Positions 41,094 through 49,960 of a stretch of 64,000 nt of DNA are shown one piece after another. A program made the position numbers and the translations under genes. The notes under the pieces are model-generated. The model had not been told where the DNA came from and made no database searches. It saw only the letters and a list, made by a program, of their open reading frames with translations. This DNA is from CAWAYR01 sp050250875. Lineage in GTDB: Bacteria > Acidobacteriota > Vicinamibacteria > Vicinamibacterales > UBA2999. Where the stretch lies: assembly GCA_050250875.1 (NCBI GenBank), contig JBFWNV010000002.1, positions 186,001 to 250,000 on the forward strand. Reading direction: 5' to 3'. Within the stretch, counting starts at the first letter, position 1; every line of letters begins with the position of its first letter.

Positions 41094-41149
41094 CGGGCCG
41101 CGGTGGCGTCCGCGCAAGCCAACGCGGGCGAGCGGGCACACGCGCCGCA

Positions 41150-41155
41150 TACAAT
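41150..41155 (+). promoter_or_regulatory. Predicted -10 box (TACAAT)
   Basis: TACAAT ends 6 nt before the ATG at 41162, which implies a leaderless mRNA. Confidence 0.5.
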
Positions 41156-41161
41156 TCCGCC

Positions 41162-42688
41162 ATGCGCCTCGTCGTCTCCACGCTGCCCGCGCCGGTGTCT
41201 CGCGTTCTTGCTGGCGTGTTCGCGATCGCGACGGGCGGCCTCCTGCCGGCACCCGGTCACGTCCTGCATGCCCAGGACGCCGCGCCGAGGCACCGCGTCG
41301 TCGTCTCCACCGGCGTCAGCGACCGCGAGGCCGACGTCGACGCCAGCCTCGAACGGCACGTCAACCGCCTGGCCGGCGCCGGCTACGAGCTGACGGCGAT
41401 CCTCGGCGGCGCCAGCCCGATCGTCGACAGCCTGCTCACGCGCAAGCCGTACGTAGCCGGTCTGGTCGATCACAGCGGCCACACCGCGATCGTGATGAGC
41501 CGCGCCCCGGAGGGACACGCGGTACGACGCGAGTATCGCCTGCTCCACACCCGCACCGCCCTCGGCGTGGAAGACGTCGTCGGTCCGCTCGGCACGCAGG
41601 GCTTCGTGCTCGCGGCCACGGCGCACGACGGGCCGGTGTTCCACGCCGCGTTCGTCCGGCGCGAGGACGCGGCGCCGGCCGATTACCGCGTCTATCGCAA
41701 CCGCGGACGCGCGTCGTGGATGGATCAGCTGCAGAAGGATGCGCCAGCCCTGGCCCGGCTGCGTCGGGTCGTGCCGATGGCGCTCGATGCCGCGCTGGTC
41801 GAACTCGGCGCCGAGGCGTCGCCCCCGGGCAACCTCGAATGGGCGACGATCGCCGCGTTCCGCTCGTCGAGCCTCGAGAGCACGCTGGGCACGAAGGCGG
41901 CGGCGGGCTTTCGCGTCCAGCTGGCGCGGCTGCGTCAAAACGATCTCGACGTGCTGCTCGTGCGCCCCGCCGGGCCGTCCGGGCCGGCCACGACCTACGA
42001 CGTGGACGACGGCCCCTGGGGCGGACCGTGCAGCCGCGGCACGATCGTCGGCGCCGATGGCTACACCGACGGCGACGTCTACTGCGTGGCCGAGAACCCT
42101 GGAGGCGGCGTCTCGAACCGCGGCGCCGACGCGCTCCTCCAGGTGCGGACCGGCGCCGACCGCCCGCTGCTCGACGTGCCGAGCTGCGTCGATCGCGCGC
42201 GCCTCCGCGCCCCGCGACCGGCGCATTCGCGCATCGCAATCGCGCAGCAGATCGAGCGCTTCCTCGACAAGAGCGTCCCGGACGGCTATCGGCTGACGCG
42301 ACTGCTCGCGGTGCAGAAGAGTGACGGCGAAGCGCGACTCGTCGCGTTCAGCTCCAACGCGCCGGCAACGCCGGCCAGCGGTGCCACGGCCGACACCGAA
42401 TCGGTGCCGCCGCTCGTCCCCGACCTCGACGGCCCGCTCGACGCCAACACCGCGCAGCGTCAGCGCGACCTGAACGATCGGCTGGCCCGCCTGACCGGCG
42501 TGCAGAACCGCGACGCCTGGCTCGATGTCATCGAGGCACCGGGCATGCGCAGCGTCGTGCTCTCGGGCTGCGTCACGACCCGGACGGCGAAGCTCGAGCT
42601 CGAACGGGCGGTGCGGATGCTGCTGCAGCCGGCGCCGTTCACCGACTACCGGCTGCGCAGCGATCTCATCGTCGATCTGTTCAAGTGA
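41162..42688 (+). CDS. Exported protein of unknown function
   Basis: A 508-residue protein with a signal peptide (~1-38, ending HVLHAQD). No family is recognised. The segments HRVVVSTGVSDREADVDASLERHVNRLAGAGYELTAIL (~44-81) and RIAIAQQIERFLDKSVPDGYRLTRLLAV (~355-383) both look like helix-strand units. The C-terminus has RVRxxL-type helices with ELERAVRMLLQPAPFTDYRLRSDLIVDLF, a pattern similar to the other two. Three internally similar alpha-beta units are therefore possible. Two Cys pairs may form disulfides (GPCSRG, VYCVAEN; VPSCVDR, LSGCVTT). It is convergent with the TPR gene. The function is unknown. Confidence 0.7.
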   Translation: MRLVVSTLPAPVSRVLAGVFAIATGGLLPAPGHVLHAQDAAPRHRVVVSTGVSDREADVDASLERHVNRLAGAGYELTAILGGASPIVDSLLTRKPYVAGLVDHSGHTAIVMSRAPEGHAVRREYRLLHTRTALGVEDVVGPLGTQGFVLAATAHDGPVFHAAFVRREDAAPADYRVYRNRGRASWMDQLQKDAPALARLRRVVPMALDAALVELGAEASPPGNLEWATIAAFRSSSLESTLGTKAAAGFRVQLARLRQNDLDVLLVRPAGPSGPATTYDVDDGPWGGPCSRGTIVGADGYTDGDVYCVAENPGGGVSNRGADALLQVRTGADRPLLDVPSCVDRARLRAPRPAHSRIAIAQQIERFLDKSVPDGYRLTRLLAVQKSDGEARLVAFSSNAPATPASGATADTESVPPLVPDLDGPLDANTAQRQRDLNDRLARLTGVQNRDAWLDVIEAPGMRSVVLSGCVTTRTAKLELERAVRMLLQPAPFTDYRLRSDLIVDLFK

Positions 42689-42703
42689 CGGCGTGTTCGC
42701 CGT
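42688..42703. terminator. Hairpin between convergent genes
   Basis: ACGGCG-TGTT-CGCCGT, with a 6-bp stem and 4-nt loop, overlaps the stop of the upstream + gene. It has no U-tract, so its terminator role is only suggested by position. Confidence 0.3.
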
Positions 42704-42733
42704 CCACTCGATGACGCGGCCGGCGGCCGCCGA

Positions 42734-44389
42734 CTAGAACCGCGAGGCGCGGATCCAGCTGTCCGACCGCGCCCACGCCTTCTCGAGATCGGCGTCGACG
42801 TCGGCGTGCGGCTTGCCCTGCGCCTTCAGCGCCTGCTGCAGCCCGAGCAGCGACCAGCCATTGTGCGGGTGTTCCTTGAGCTCGGTGCGATAGGTGGCCT
42901 CGGCCTCGGCGGCCATGCCGGCCTCGAGCTGCATCGCCCCCAGCCAGTGGCGGGCGTCGAAGGGCAACGGCTCGGGCTCGTCGTACTCGATGTCGTCGTC
43001 GGCCTTCACCGCGCGCTCGAAGGCCGCCAGCGCGCCCTTCCGATCGCCGGTCGTACGCAGGATCTCGCCCTCGAGAATCCCCGAGGCCACGCCGAGCAGC
43101 GTCTTCGCCGGGTGGTTGCGGAAGGTCTGCTTCGACGTCGATTCGACGTTCTTGATCCGCGCCAGGTAGACGCGGGCGAAGTCGATCTCGCCGGTGCGCA
43201 GCTTGGCGTAGCCCTGGGCGAAGTCCCACAGGCCGGCGTTGACGTCGCGCTCGGGCCGCTTGGTCACCTCGAGGATCTCGTCGAAGCGGCCGAAGCGCAG
43301 CAGCGTCAGCACGTGGTACATCGTGTCGCCGGTGCTGCGCGCGTAGTCCTTTCCGGCCTGGATGGCGATGGCGCCCTGGCTGTCGTTCGACGCCGCGAAC
43401 AGCAGCATGTGCAGGTTGTGGTCGGGATAGATCGCAAAGCCCTCGCCGATGCCGGCCTTGAGGTCCGAATGCCAGGCCTGCAGGTTGGCGCGCACGCCGT
43501 CGTTCCAGCGGCCGATCTCGTTCCAGGTGTGCGACGGCATGTGGTTCATGTGGCTGGCGCCGGGCACGGCGTTGCCGAGGAACTCGGCGCACGCGGCCGC
43601 CTTGCCGGGATCGACCGTCGACTCGGTGGCATGCACGTAGAGGTGGCACGCGCCGGGATGCTTGATGTCCATCGCCAGCGCGGTTTCGAGCACCTTGTGC
43701 AGGCGCTGCACGTTCGGGCTGTTGATGTCGCGGGTGCCGCGGCGCGGCTCGAGCAGGAACAGCGCGTCGCCGTAGAGGGTCACCGCGTCGAGGTCCTTGG
43801 GGAACGCGTCGGCCACCTTCTTCATCGCGTCGGCGTAGGCGCGCTCCTGGTCCATGCGCTTGGCCGGATCGAACTTCTCGACATAGCGCACCTGCAGGGC
43901 GTCGATGAAGGCCTGCTCCCAGGGCAGCTTGGCGTTGGCCTTCAGGGCCAGCGCCTTCTTCGCCGCGGCGTAGGCGAACGGCGAGTGCTCGGCCAGCATC
44001 GGCCCGTTGAGGTACGAGCCCCACGCCCAGCCTTCGCCCCAGTAGCAGATCGCGCACTCGGGATCGCGCACCCACGCGGCGCGGAACGAGCGCACGGCGT
44101 CGAGCTTGGCGAACGAGTACATCATCTGCATGCCCTGGTCGAAGAGCGCCTGGGCTTCAGGGTTGGTCGTCGAAATCTTCTTGGAGAACGGGCCGAGGCC
44201 CACGGTGTAGATCGGAATCGGGTCGGCGACGTAGCGTGGCAGGGCGCCTGGGCTGGAACTGCCGGACGAGGCGGCGGGCGCCGCCATCGGCATCTCGTGC
44301 TGGGCCGCGGCGGGCGCCGCGCTCATCAGCACCGCCACGCCGGCCGCCAGCGTGGCCCACCTGAAGCTTCGACAACAACAACAGCCCAT
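42734..44389 (-). CDS. Exported TPR protein
   Basis: A 551-residue protein with an N-terminal signal-like segment (MGCCCCRSFRWATLAAGVAVLMSAAPAAAQ). TPR-like helical pairs include EAQALFDQGMQMMYSFAKLDAVRSFRAAWVRDPECAICYWG near residue 75 and a C-terminal set (~430-540). Histidines and methionines cluster in MNHMPSHTWNEIGRW (~280), a conserved core of this uncharacterised bacterial family. Four consecutive Cys are encoded by TGT codons, rare at this GC. GGAGGA precedes the ATG. The gene is divergent from the amidase gene, with a half palindrome between. The function is unknown. Confidence 0.82.
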   Translation of the reverse strand: MGCCCCRSFRWATLAAGVAVLMSAAPAAAQHEMPMAAPAASSGSSSPGALPRYVADPIPIYTVGLGPFSKKISTTNPEAQALFDQGMQMMYSFAKLDAVRSFRAAWVRDPECAICYWGEGWAWGSYLNGPMLAEHSPFAYAAAKKALALKANAKLPWEQAFIDALQVRYVEKFDPAKRMDQERAYADAMKKVADAFPKDLDAVTLYGDALFLLEPRRGTRDINSPNVQRLHKVLETALAMDIKHPGACHLYVHATESTVDPGKAAACAEFLGNAVPGASHMNHMPSHTWNEIGRWNDGVRANLQAWHSDLKAGIGEGFAIYPDHNLHMLLFAASNDSQGAIAIQAGKDYARSTGDTMYHVLTLLRFGRFDEILEVTKRPERDVNAGLWDFAQGYAKLRTGEIDFARVYLARIKNVESTSKQTFRNHPAKTLLGVASGILEGEILRTTGDRKGALAAFERAVKADDDIEYDEPEPLPFDARHWLGAMQLEAGMAAEAEATYRTELKEHPHNGWSLLGLQQALKAQGKPHADVDADLEKAWARSDSWIRASRF

Positions 44390-44427
44390 CGATTCCTCCC
44401 GGTCCGTGACGCGCCGGACCCGGAGCG

Positions 44428-44433
44428 ATCATA
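44428..44433 (-). promoter_or_regulatory. Possible -10 box (TATGAT) for the TPR gene
   Basis: The minus-strand TATGAT lies 38 nt before the ATG at 44389. Confidence 0.35.
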
Positions 44434-44505
44434 ACGGAAAGCCATCGTTCGGATTCCACAATGGGGATGTCGATTCTGCGTACCTGCGGCGTCTGGCACG
44501 AAACC

Positions 44506-44527
44506 CGTGCCATCGGGGCCAGGCCCC
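44506..44527. repeat. Half copy of the GGGGCC REP palindrome
   Basis: These 22 bases match the right arm of the 60-bp element (CGTGCCATCGGGGCCAGG...). It contains the inner GGGGCC-A-GGCCCC palindrome at 44515-44527. The left half is absent. It lies in the divergent promoter region of the TPR and amidase genes. Confidence 0.85.
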
Positions 44528-44566
44528 AACACGTGGGATTGGGGCATCTGGTGCGCCGGCCACCAG

Positions 44567-44572
44567 TATGCT
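44567..44572 (+). promoter_or_regulatory. Predicted -10 box (TATGCT) for the amidase gene
   Basis: TATGCT ends 8 nt before the ATG at 44581. Confidence 0.4.
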
Positions 44573-44580
44573 GACCGGTG

Positions 44581-46074
44581 ATGACACGCCGGGAGTGGCT
44601 GGCGGCGCTGGCCGGGGTGTCGGCCATGCAGGGCGCCACTGCGGCGCGGTCGCCGCAACCGACCGGTGACCAGCCCGATGCAACGGACCCAACCACGCTG
44701 TCCATCCGTCAGCTCGGCGACGCCTACGCCACCGGCCGGCTCACGCCGCTCGACGTCACGGCGGCGTATCTCGCCCGCATCGACCGCGAGAACCCGTCGC
44801 TGAACGCGTTCGTCACCGTGTCGCGCGATCGCGCGGTGGACGACACCCGCCGGGTGATGCTGCGCGCCACCCCGGGGTCCGCGCCCGGGCCGCTGGCCGG
44901 CGTCCCGATCGCGCACAAGGACCTGTTCGCCACCCGCGGGATTCGCACCACGGGCGGATCGCGCCTGCACGAGCGCTGGGTGCCGGACACCGACGCGGCG
45001 GTGGTCGCCCGGCTGGCGGCGGCCGGCGCGGTGCTGCTGGGCAAGACCAACACTCACGAACTCGGCGGCGGCGTCACCACCATCAATCCCTTCTTCGGCA
45101 CCACTCGCAATCCGCGCGCCGCCGATCGCATCGCCGGCGGATCGAGCGGCGGATCGGCGGCGGCGGTCGCGGCCCGACTGGTGGTGGCCGCCACCGGAAG
45201 CGACACCGGCGGCAGCGTGCGGATTCCCGCGGCGCTGTGCGGATGTGTCGGCCTCAAGCCGACGTTCGGGCTGATCGACACGGCGGGCCTGCTCGGCGCC
45301 TGTCCGACCTTCGATCACGTCGGCGTGCTGACGCGGTCGGTGGAGGACGCGGCGTATCTGCTCGCGGCGCTGGCGTCGTCCGCGGACGACCGAGCCGCCG
45401 GACCGATGCGACGCGCCGGCCAGGAAGGGACGGCGGCGGACTACCTCGCCGCTGTCGCCGCCGCAGGCGACCTCTCGGGCGTCAGGGTCGGCGTGCCTCG
45501 GGTACATTTCTTCGCCGCGCTCGACCCGAGCGTGGCTGCGGTCGTGGAGGCGGCGCTCGCTGGATTGCGGGCCCGTGGGGCGGTGGTGCGCGACGTCGCC
45601 TTGCCGATCGCCCCGACGCTCTACGACACCATGTTCGCGCCGATCGCCGTTCGCGAGATCCGCACCACCTACGCCGCGGACTGGGCCGCGCGCCCCGACG
45701 CGTTCTCGCGCGACTTCGCCGCGGTGTTCGAGGGACCGGGTCCGAGCGACGAGGACGTCCGACGCGCGCGCGACGCCCGCGCGGCGTTCGAGCGGCAGGT
45801 CGTCGCGCTGTTCGACGTCGTGGATGCGCTGGCGACGCCGACGGTGCCGGTGGTGGCGCCGCCGCTCGCCGGCGCCATCGACGGCATGCGCATCCTGCAC
45901 AACACCTGGCCCTTCAACGCGGCGCGTGTGCCCGCGATCTCGGTGCCCTGCGGCACTGGCGACGGCGGCTTGCCCGTGGATCTCCAGCTGGCGGCGGCGC
46001 CGCGGCAGGAGGCGCGACTGCTGCGGGTCGCCGCGGCGGTGGAAGGCGCGTTCGCGGTCCGGGCGCTAGAATGA
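44581..46074 (+). CDS. Amidase signature family enzyme, likely Tat-exported
   Basis: A 497-residue amidase. The signature GGSSGGSAAAVAA (~187) carries the cis-Ser, the catalytic Lys is in IAHKDLFA (~111), and the nucleophile Ser is in SDTGGSVRIPA (~211), so the Ser-cisSer-Lys triad is complete. The N-terminus TRREWLAALAGVSAMQGATA is Tat-like, which implies an extracytoplasmic enzyme. Members hydrolyse amides, or act as GatA in tRNA amidation, but export and the absence of gatB/C argue against the latter. The ATG at 44581 is preferred over the GTG immediately before it. Confidence 0.9.
   Translation: MTRREWLAALAGVSAMQGATAARSPQPTGDQPDATDPTTLSIRQLGDAYATGRLTPLDVTAAYLARIDRENPSLNAFVTVSRDRAVDDTRRVMLRATPGSAPGPLAGVPIAHKDLFATRGIRTTGGSRLHERWVPDTDAAVVARLAAAGAVLLGKTNTHELGGGVTTINPFFGTTRNPRAADRIAGGSSGGSAAAVAARLVVAATGSDTGGSVRIPAALCGCVGLKPTFGLIDTAGLLGACPTFDHVGVLTRSVEDAAYLLAALASSADDRAAGPMRRAGQEGTAADYLAAVAAAGDLSGVRVGVPRVHFFAALDPSVAAVVEAALAGLRARGAVVRDVALPIAPTLYDTMFAPIAVREIRTTYAADWAARPDAFSRDFAAVFEGPGPSDEDVRRARDARAAFERQVVALFDVVDALATPTVPVVAPPLAGAIDGMRILHNTWPFNAARVPAISVPCGTGDGGLPVDLQLAAAPRQEARLLRVAAAVEGAFAVRALE
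46067..46072 (+). promoter_or_regulatory. Possible -10 box (TAGAAT)
   Basis: It overlaps the amidase stop region and ends 17 nt before the ATG at 46090. Confidence 0.35.
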
Positions 46075-46089
46075 GCACGCGTCCTGCCC

Positions 46090-47475
46090 ATGTCCACGGA
46101 GATCCGCGCCGCGCGGCGCGTCGATGCACGAGCCATCGGTGCCGCGGTGGCGATCGCCGTCGTCGCCCGGGTGGCCGTCGCCGCGGCGGTGCCGCTCAGC
46201 CAGCCGGTCTTCGACATGGCCGAGTACTGGACCCGCGCCCTGCATCTGCTGGAGCACGGCCAGCTCTCGCCGGACACCGGGCGCATGCCCGGTTTGCCGC
46301 TGCTGCTGTCGGCCCTCTTCGCCTGGACCGGTGAGCCGTCGCTGGCGTGGGCGCGAGGGCTGAACGTCGTCGCCGGAGCCGCGACGACGGCGCTCACCTA
46401 TCTGCTGGCGCGACGCGCCGCCTCGCCACGCGCGTCGTTCGTCGCGTCGCTCGCCGTCGCCCTGTATCCCACGCTCCTGGTCTACACGCCACTGGTGACC
46501 ACCGAGACCGTGGTGATGGCGCCGCTGATGGGCGCGCTGCTGGCGGCCGCCTCGACCAGCCCCCGCGCCGCCGCAGTGGCGGGCGTGCTGGCGGGGGTCG
46601 CCACCCTGGTGCGGCCGGCGGGCATCGCGGTGCTGCCGGCGGTGCTGCTGGCGGCGCTGCGTCCGTGGGATCGCGCGGATCGCTGGTTCGCCGCCCGGCG
46701 GCTCGGCGCCGGCGCGCTCGTCGTCATCGGCTTCGTGCTGGTGCTCGCACCGTGGTGGCTCCACGGCCTGCGACATCAGTCGCGATTCGTGCCGCTCGAC
46801 ACCACCAGCGGCCACAACTTTCTGATCGGCAGCGGCCCGTACGCCACCGGCCGCTACCGGTTCACGGCGGTCGTGCGGCAGACCAACGAGTTCCTCGTCG
46901 GCGTCGACCCGACGACGCCGGAGGGCTCGGCCCATGCCGCCGCGGTGGCGTGGGCGCACGTGCGAGCCGAGCCGGGCACCGCGCTCGCCCTGATACCGGC
47001 CAAGCTCGGATATCTGCTGGCGCTCGAGGGGAACGAACTCGCCTACCTGTACTCGATCGGCCACTTCGGCAAGGTCGGCACGCGGGCGATCTGGACGTGG
47101 GCCGTGGCGATGCTCGCCGCCTTCCCGGCGCTGCTCGCCGCCGCCGTGGCCGGCCTGGCGACACGGCACGCCGGATCTGCACCGGTGCGCGGGCCGGCGG
47201 TGTGCTACCTGCTGGCCGCCGCGGCGTTGTCGGTGATCGCGTTCGGCGAGCCGCGCTTCCATCTGCCGTTCGTGCCGGTGCTGGCCGTGCTCGCCACCGG
47301 AGTTGCCCGAAGGCGGGAGGGCTGGCACCGCGGCGCCGTCGTCGCGGGGGCCGCGCTCCTCGTGGTCCTGGCAGTCGTCTGGGCCGGGCAGCTCGGCCGC
47401 TACCTGGGCTACGTCCCGGACCTCGCGCGGCCGGGCGGCTGGGAGCGCGCGCTGTCGTTCGACGACGTGCTGTGA
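46090..47475 (+). CDS. GT39-like membrane glycosyltransferase
   Basis: A 461-residue polytopic protein with about ten TM helices. The arrangement fits GT-C (ArnT/PMT-like) transferases. The first periplasmic loop has FDMAEYWTRALHLLEHGQLSPDTGRMPG with an acidic residue, and a second conserved loop is TTSGHNFLIGSGPYATGRYRF (~240). PAKLGYLLALEGNELAYLYSIGHFG (~300) and FGEPRFHLPFVPVLAVLA (~395) recur almost unchanged in the gene at 49957. It probably uses a lipid-linked sugar at the periplasmic face. The acceptor is unknown. Confidence 0.8.
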   Translation: MSTEIRAARRVDARAIGAAVAIAVVARVAVAAAVPLSQPVFDMAEYWTRALHLLEHGQLSPDTGRMPGLPLLLSALFAWTGEPSLAWARGLNVVAGAATTALTYLLARRAASPRASFVASLAVALYPTLLVYTPLVTTETVVMAPLMGALLAAASTSPRAAAVAGVLAGVATLVRPAGIAVLPAVLLAALRPWDRADRWFAARRLGAGALVVIGFVLVLAPWWLHGLRHQSRFVPLDTTSGHNFLIGSGPYATGRYRFTAVVRQTNEFLVGVDPTTPEGSAHAAAVAWAHVRAEPGTALALIPAKLGYLLALEGNELAYLYSIGHFGKVGTRAIWTWAVAMLAAFPALLAAAVAGLATRHAGSAPVRGPAVCYLLAAAALSVIAFGEPRFHLPFVPVLAVLATGVARRREGWHRGAVVAGAALLVVLAVVWAGQLGRYLGYVPDLARPGGWERALSFDDVL

Positions 47476-47531
47476 GGGCCGGAAGGCGCGGCGCCGTGCG
47501 CCGCAGTTCCGGTGCCTCGTGGGGCGTGGCC

Positions 47532-47537
47532 TACAAT
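47532..47537 (+). promoter_or_regulatory. Predicted -10 box (TACAAT)
   Basis: TACAAT ends 14 nt before the GTG at 47552. Confidence 0.4.
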
Positions 47538-47551
47538 TCATTCGGAATCGC

Positions 47552-49960
47552 GTGACGCCGACCTACGCCGGACTGGCGCTGACCATGCTCGCAACGCTGC
47601 TGACCGAACTCGCGGTCAGCCGCCTACTGTCGGTGATCACCTGGTATCACCTGGCGTTTGTGGCCATCGCGGTGGCCATGCTCGGCGCCGCGGCCGGCGC
47701 CGTGGCTGTGTTCGTCGCCCCTGAGCGTTTTCCACCGCAGCGCACGGCCACGGATCTGGCCCGCTGGTCGGGCCGCTTCGCGATCGCTCTGTCGACCGCG
47801 CACCTGCTCAGCCTGGTGATCCCCGTGCCCGACGGCCAGCAGTGGCGGGTGATGGACCTGGTGGCGCTCGCGCTCGTGTTGACGGTGATCACGCTGCCCT
47901 TCGCGCTGGGCGGCGTGGTGACCACGCTGGCCCTGACGCGCACGACGGCGCCGGTCGGCCGGCTGTACGCCGCCGACCTCGCCGGCGCAGCGGCCGGGTG
48001 CCTGCTGGCCGTGCTGCTACTCGATCGCACCAACCTGAGCACGGTGGCGTTCACGGCGTCGGCAGTGGCCGCCGCCGGCACGCTGTGCTTCCGCCGCGCG
48101 GCCGGCCTGCCGCCCGGACGCCTGGCGCCGGCGACGATGGCGGTGGCGCTCGTCGCCGCGGCAGCAAACACGGCCGGCGAGCCGATCCACGTGCTCTATC
48201 CCAAGAACCGCACCGCGTGGCACCAGACGGCGCTGCGCAGCCTGTGGAACAGTCACGCGCACGTGCTGGCGTTCCCGCCACGGGCGGTGCCGGCGTTCTA
48301 CTGGGGCGCCGGCGCCGGTGCCGAACGCTTCACGAACACCGAGTCGTATCTGCTGCTCGACGGCGAGGCCGGCACGCCGATGACCGAGTGGGACGGCGAC
48401 GCCGCCTCGCTCGACTGGACCTCCTATGACGTCACGGCGCTGGTCTACCACGTGCGCCGCGGCGGCCGCGATGTGCTCACCGCAATCTGGAGCGGCAGCC
48501 CGGCGGTGACCGGCGTCGAGATCAACGGCAACGTGGTTCGTTTGCTGACCGAGTACCATCGCCGCTTCACGCGGCTGGCCGATCACCCCGCCGTCAGCCT
48601 GGTACACGACGAGGGCCGCGCGTACCTCACCCGCACGTCCGAGCGCTACGACGTGTTGCAGGTGTCGCTGGTCGACACCTGGGCGGCCACCGGCGCCGGC
48701 GCCTTCACCCTGAGCGAGAACGGCCTCTACACCCGGGAGGCGTGGCGCATCTTTCTCGACCGGCTGACGCCGACCGGCGTGTTGAGCGTGTCGAGGTGGT
48801 ACTCCCCGATCCGTGTCTCGGAAACCAGCCGGCTGGTCGCGCTCGCGGTCCAGGCGATGCTCGACCGGGGCGTTCGCGACCCGGCTGCCCATCTCGCGCT
48901 CGTCACGCGCGAGCCGGTGGCGACGCTGCTGGCGTCGCCGACGCCCTTCTCAGCGGCGGATCTCGACGCCATCGACGCCGTCGCGGCCGCTCGAGGATTC
49001 ACCGTGCTGGCCTCGCCGCGGGTGCCGGCGAACGATGCCCGCGTCGGGGCGATCCTGCGCAGCCGATCGACGGCCGACCTGACGACCGCGACGACCGACC
49101 CCGTGTTCGACTACTCCCCGCCGACCGACGCACGCCCGTTCTTCTTCAACATGGTCCGGCCGCGCGCTTGGTGGAGCGCCGCACCGCTGACCGACCGCGG
49201 CGTGATGGCGGGCAACCTGCGCGCGACCGGCACGCTCCTGGCCATCTTCGCGGTGTCGCTGGTGTTCGTGCTGGCGGCGATCGCCGTGCCCCTGGTGGCA
49301 CGGGGACGGCCGGCCATGCCGCCAGCGGCGCTGGCCTCGGGCCTCGGTTACTTCTCGGTGATCGGCACAGCGTTCATGCTGGCTCAGGTAGGGTTCCTGC
49401 AGCGGTTTTCGGTGCTGCTCGGCCATCCGACCTACGCGCTGGCGGTGGTCCTCTTCTCGATGATCCTGTTCACCGGTGCGGGCAGTTTCTGGTCGCCCCG
49501 CCTGCTCGGTGCCACCGGTCGGGGATTCGTGCCGTGCATGCTGGCGCTGGGCGCCGCGCTCCTGGCGATCGGCGCTACGATCGCACCGCTGTGCGCCACC
49601 GCCGTGGCGTGGTCGCTGGCTGCCCGCATCGGGACCGTGCTGGCCGTCGTGGCTCCGGTCTCGGTCCTGCTGGGCGTGTGCTTTCCGCACGGTGCGGCGC
49701 TCGTGCAACGACGCGATCCATCGGCCGTGGCCTGGATGTGGGGCGCAAACGGCGCCGCCAGCGTGCTCGCCTCGATCGCCGCAGTGATGATCGCGATGAC
49801 CTTCGGCATCGAGGCGAACCTGGTGGCCGCCGGTGCCGCCTACGTGGTGCTGCCGCTGCTGGCCAAGGGCTTCGCGGCCGGCCAGGGCGCCGCCACCGTC
49901 CAGACCATCGGTGAGCCGGCGCCGCCGGAGACCGGTGCGCCGCTGATCGGGCTGTCATGA
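47552..49960 (+). CDS. Membrane spermidine-synthase-like protein
   Basis: An 802-residue protein. Order: six or seven TM helices (~5-210), a soluble Rossmann domain (~215-540), and about seven more TMs (~545-790). The soluble part resembles spermidine synthase-like methyltransferase folds, with LVYHVRRGGRDVLTAIWSGSPAVTGVEINGNVVRLL (~290-325) giving the GGGxD...GVEIN nucleotide/SAM-binding pattern, and later RYDVLQVSLVDTW. The usual gate loop Asp pair is not evident, so true aminopropyl transfer is unlikely. The start GTG at 47552 is preferred; the frame extends upstream into the previous gene. It overlaps the next gene by ATGA. Confidence 0.82.
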   Translation: MTPTYAGLALTMLATLLTELAVSRLLSVITWYHLAFVAIAVAMLGAAAGAVAVFVAPERFPPQRTATDLARWSGRFAIALSTAHLLSLVIPVPDGQQWRVMDLVALALVLTVITLPFALGGVVTTLALTRTTAPVGRLYAADLAGAAAGCLLAVLLLDRTNLSTVAFTASAVAAAGTLCFRRAAGLPPGRLAPATMAVALVAAAANTAGEPIHVLYPKNRTAWHQTALRSLWNSHAHVLAFPPRAVPAFYWGAGAGAERFTNTESYLLLDGEAGTPMTEWDGDAASLDWTSYDVTALVYHVRRGGRDVLTAIWSGSPAVTGVEINGNVVRLLTEYHRRFTRLADHPAVSLVHDEGRAYLTRTSERYDVLQVSLVDTWAATGAGAFTLSENGLYTREAWRIFLDRLTPTGVLSVSRWYSPIRVSETSRLVALAVQAMLDRGVRDPAAHLALVTREPVATLLASPTPFSAADLDAIDAVAAARGFTVLASPRVPANDARVGAILRSRSTADLTTATTDPVFDYSPPTDARPFFFNMVRPRAWWSAAPLTDRGVMAGNLRATGTLLAIFAVSLVFVLAAIAVPLVARGRPAMPPAALASGLGYFSVIGTAFMLAQVGFLQRFSVLLGHPTYALAVVLFSMILFTGAGSFWSPRLLGATGRGFVPCMLALGAALLAIGATIAPLCATAVAWSLAARIGTVLAVVAPVSVLLGVCFPHGAALVQRRDPSAVAWMWGANGAASVLASIAAVMIAMTFGIEANLVAAGAAYVVLPLLAKGFAAGQGAATVQTIGEPAPPETGAPLIGLS

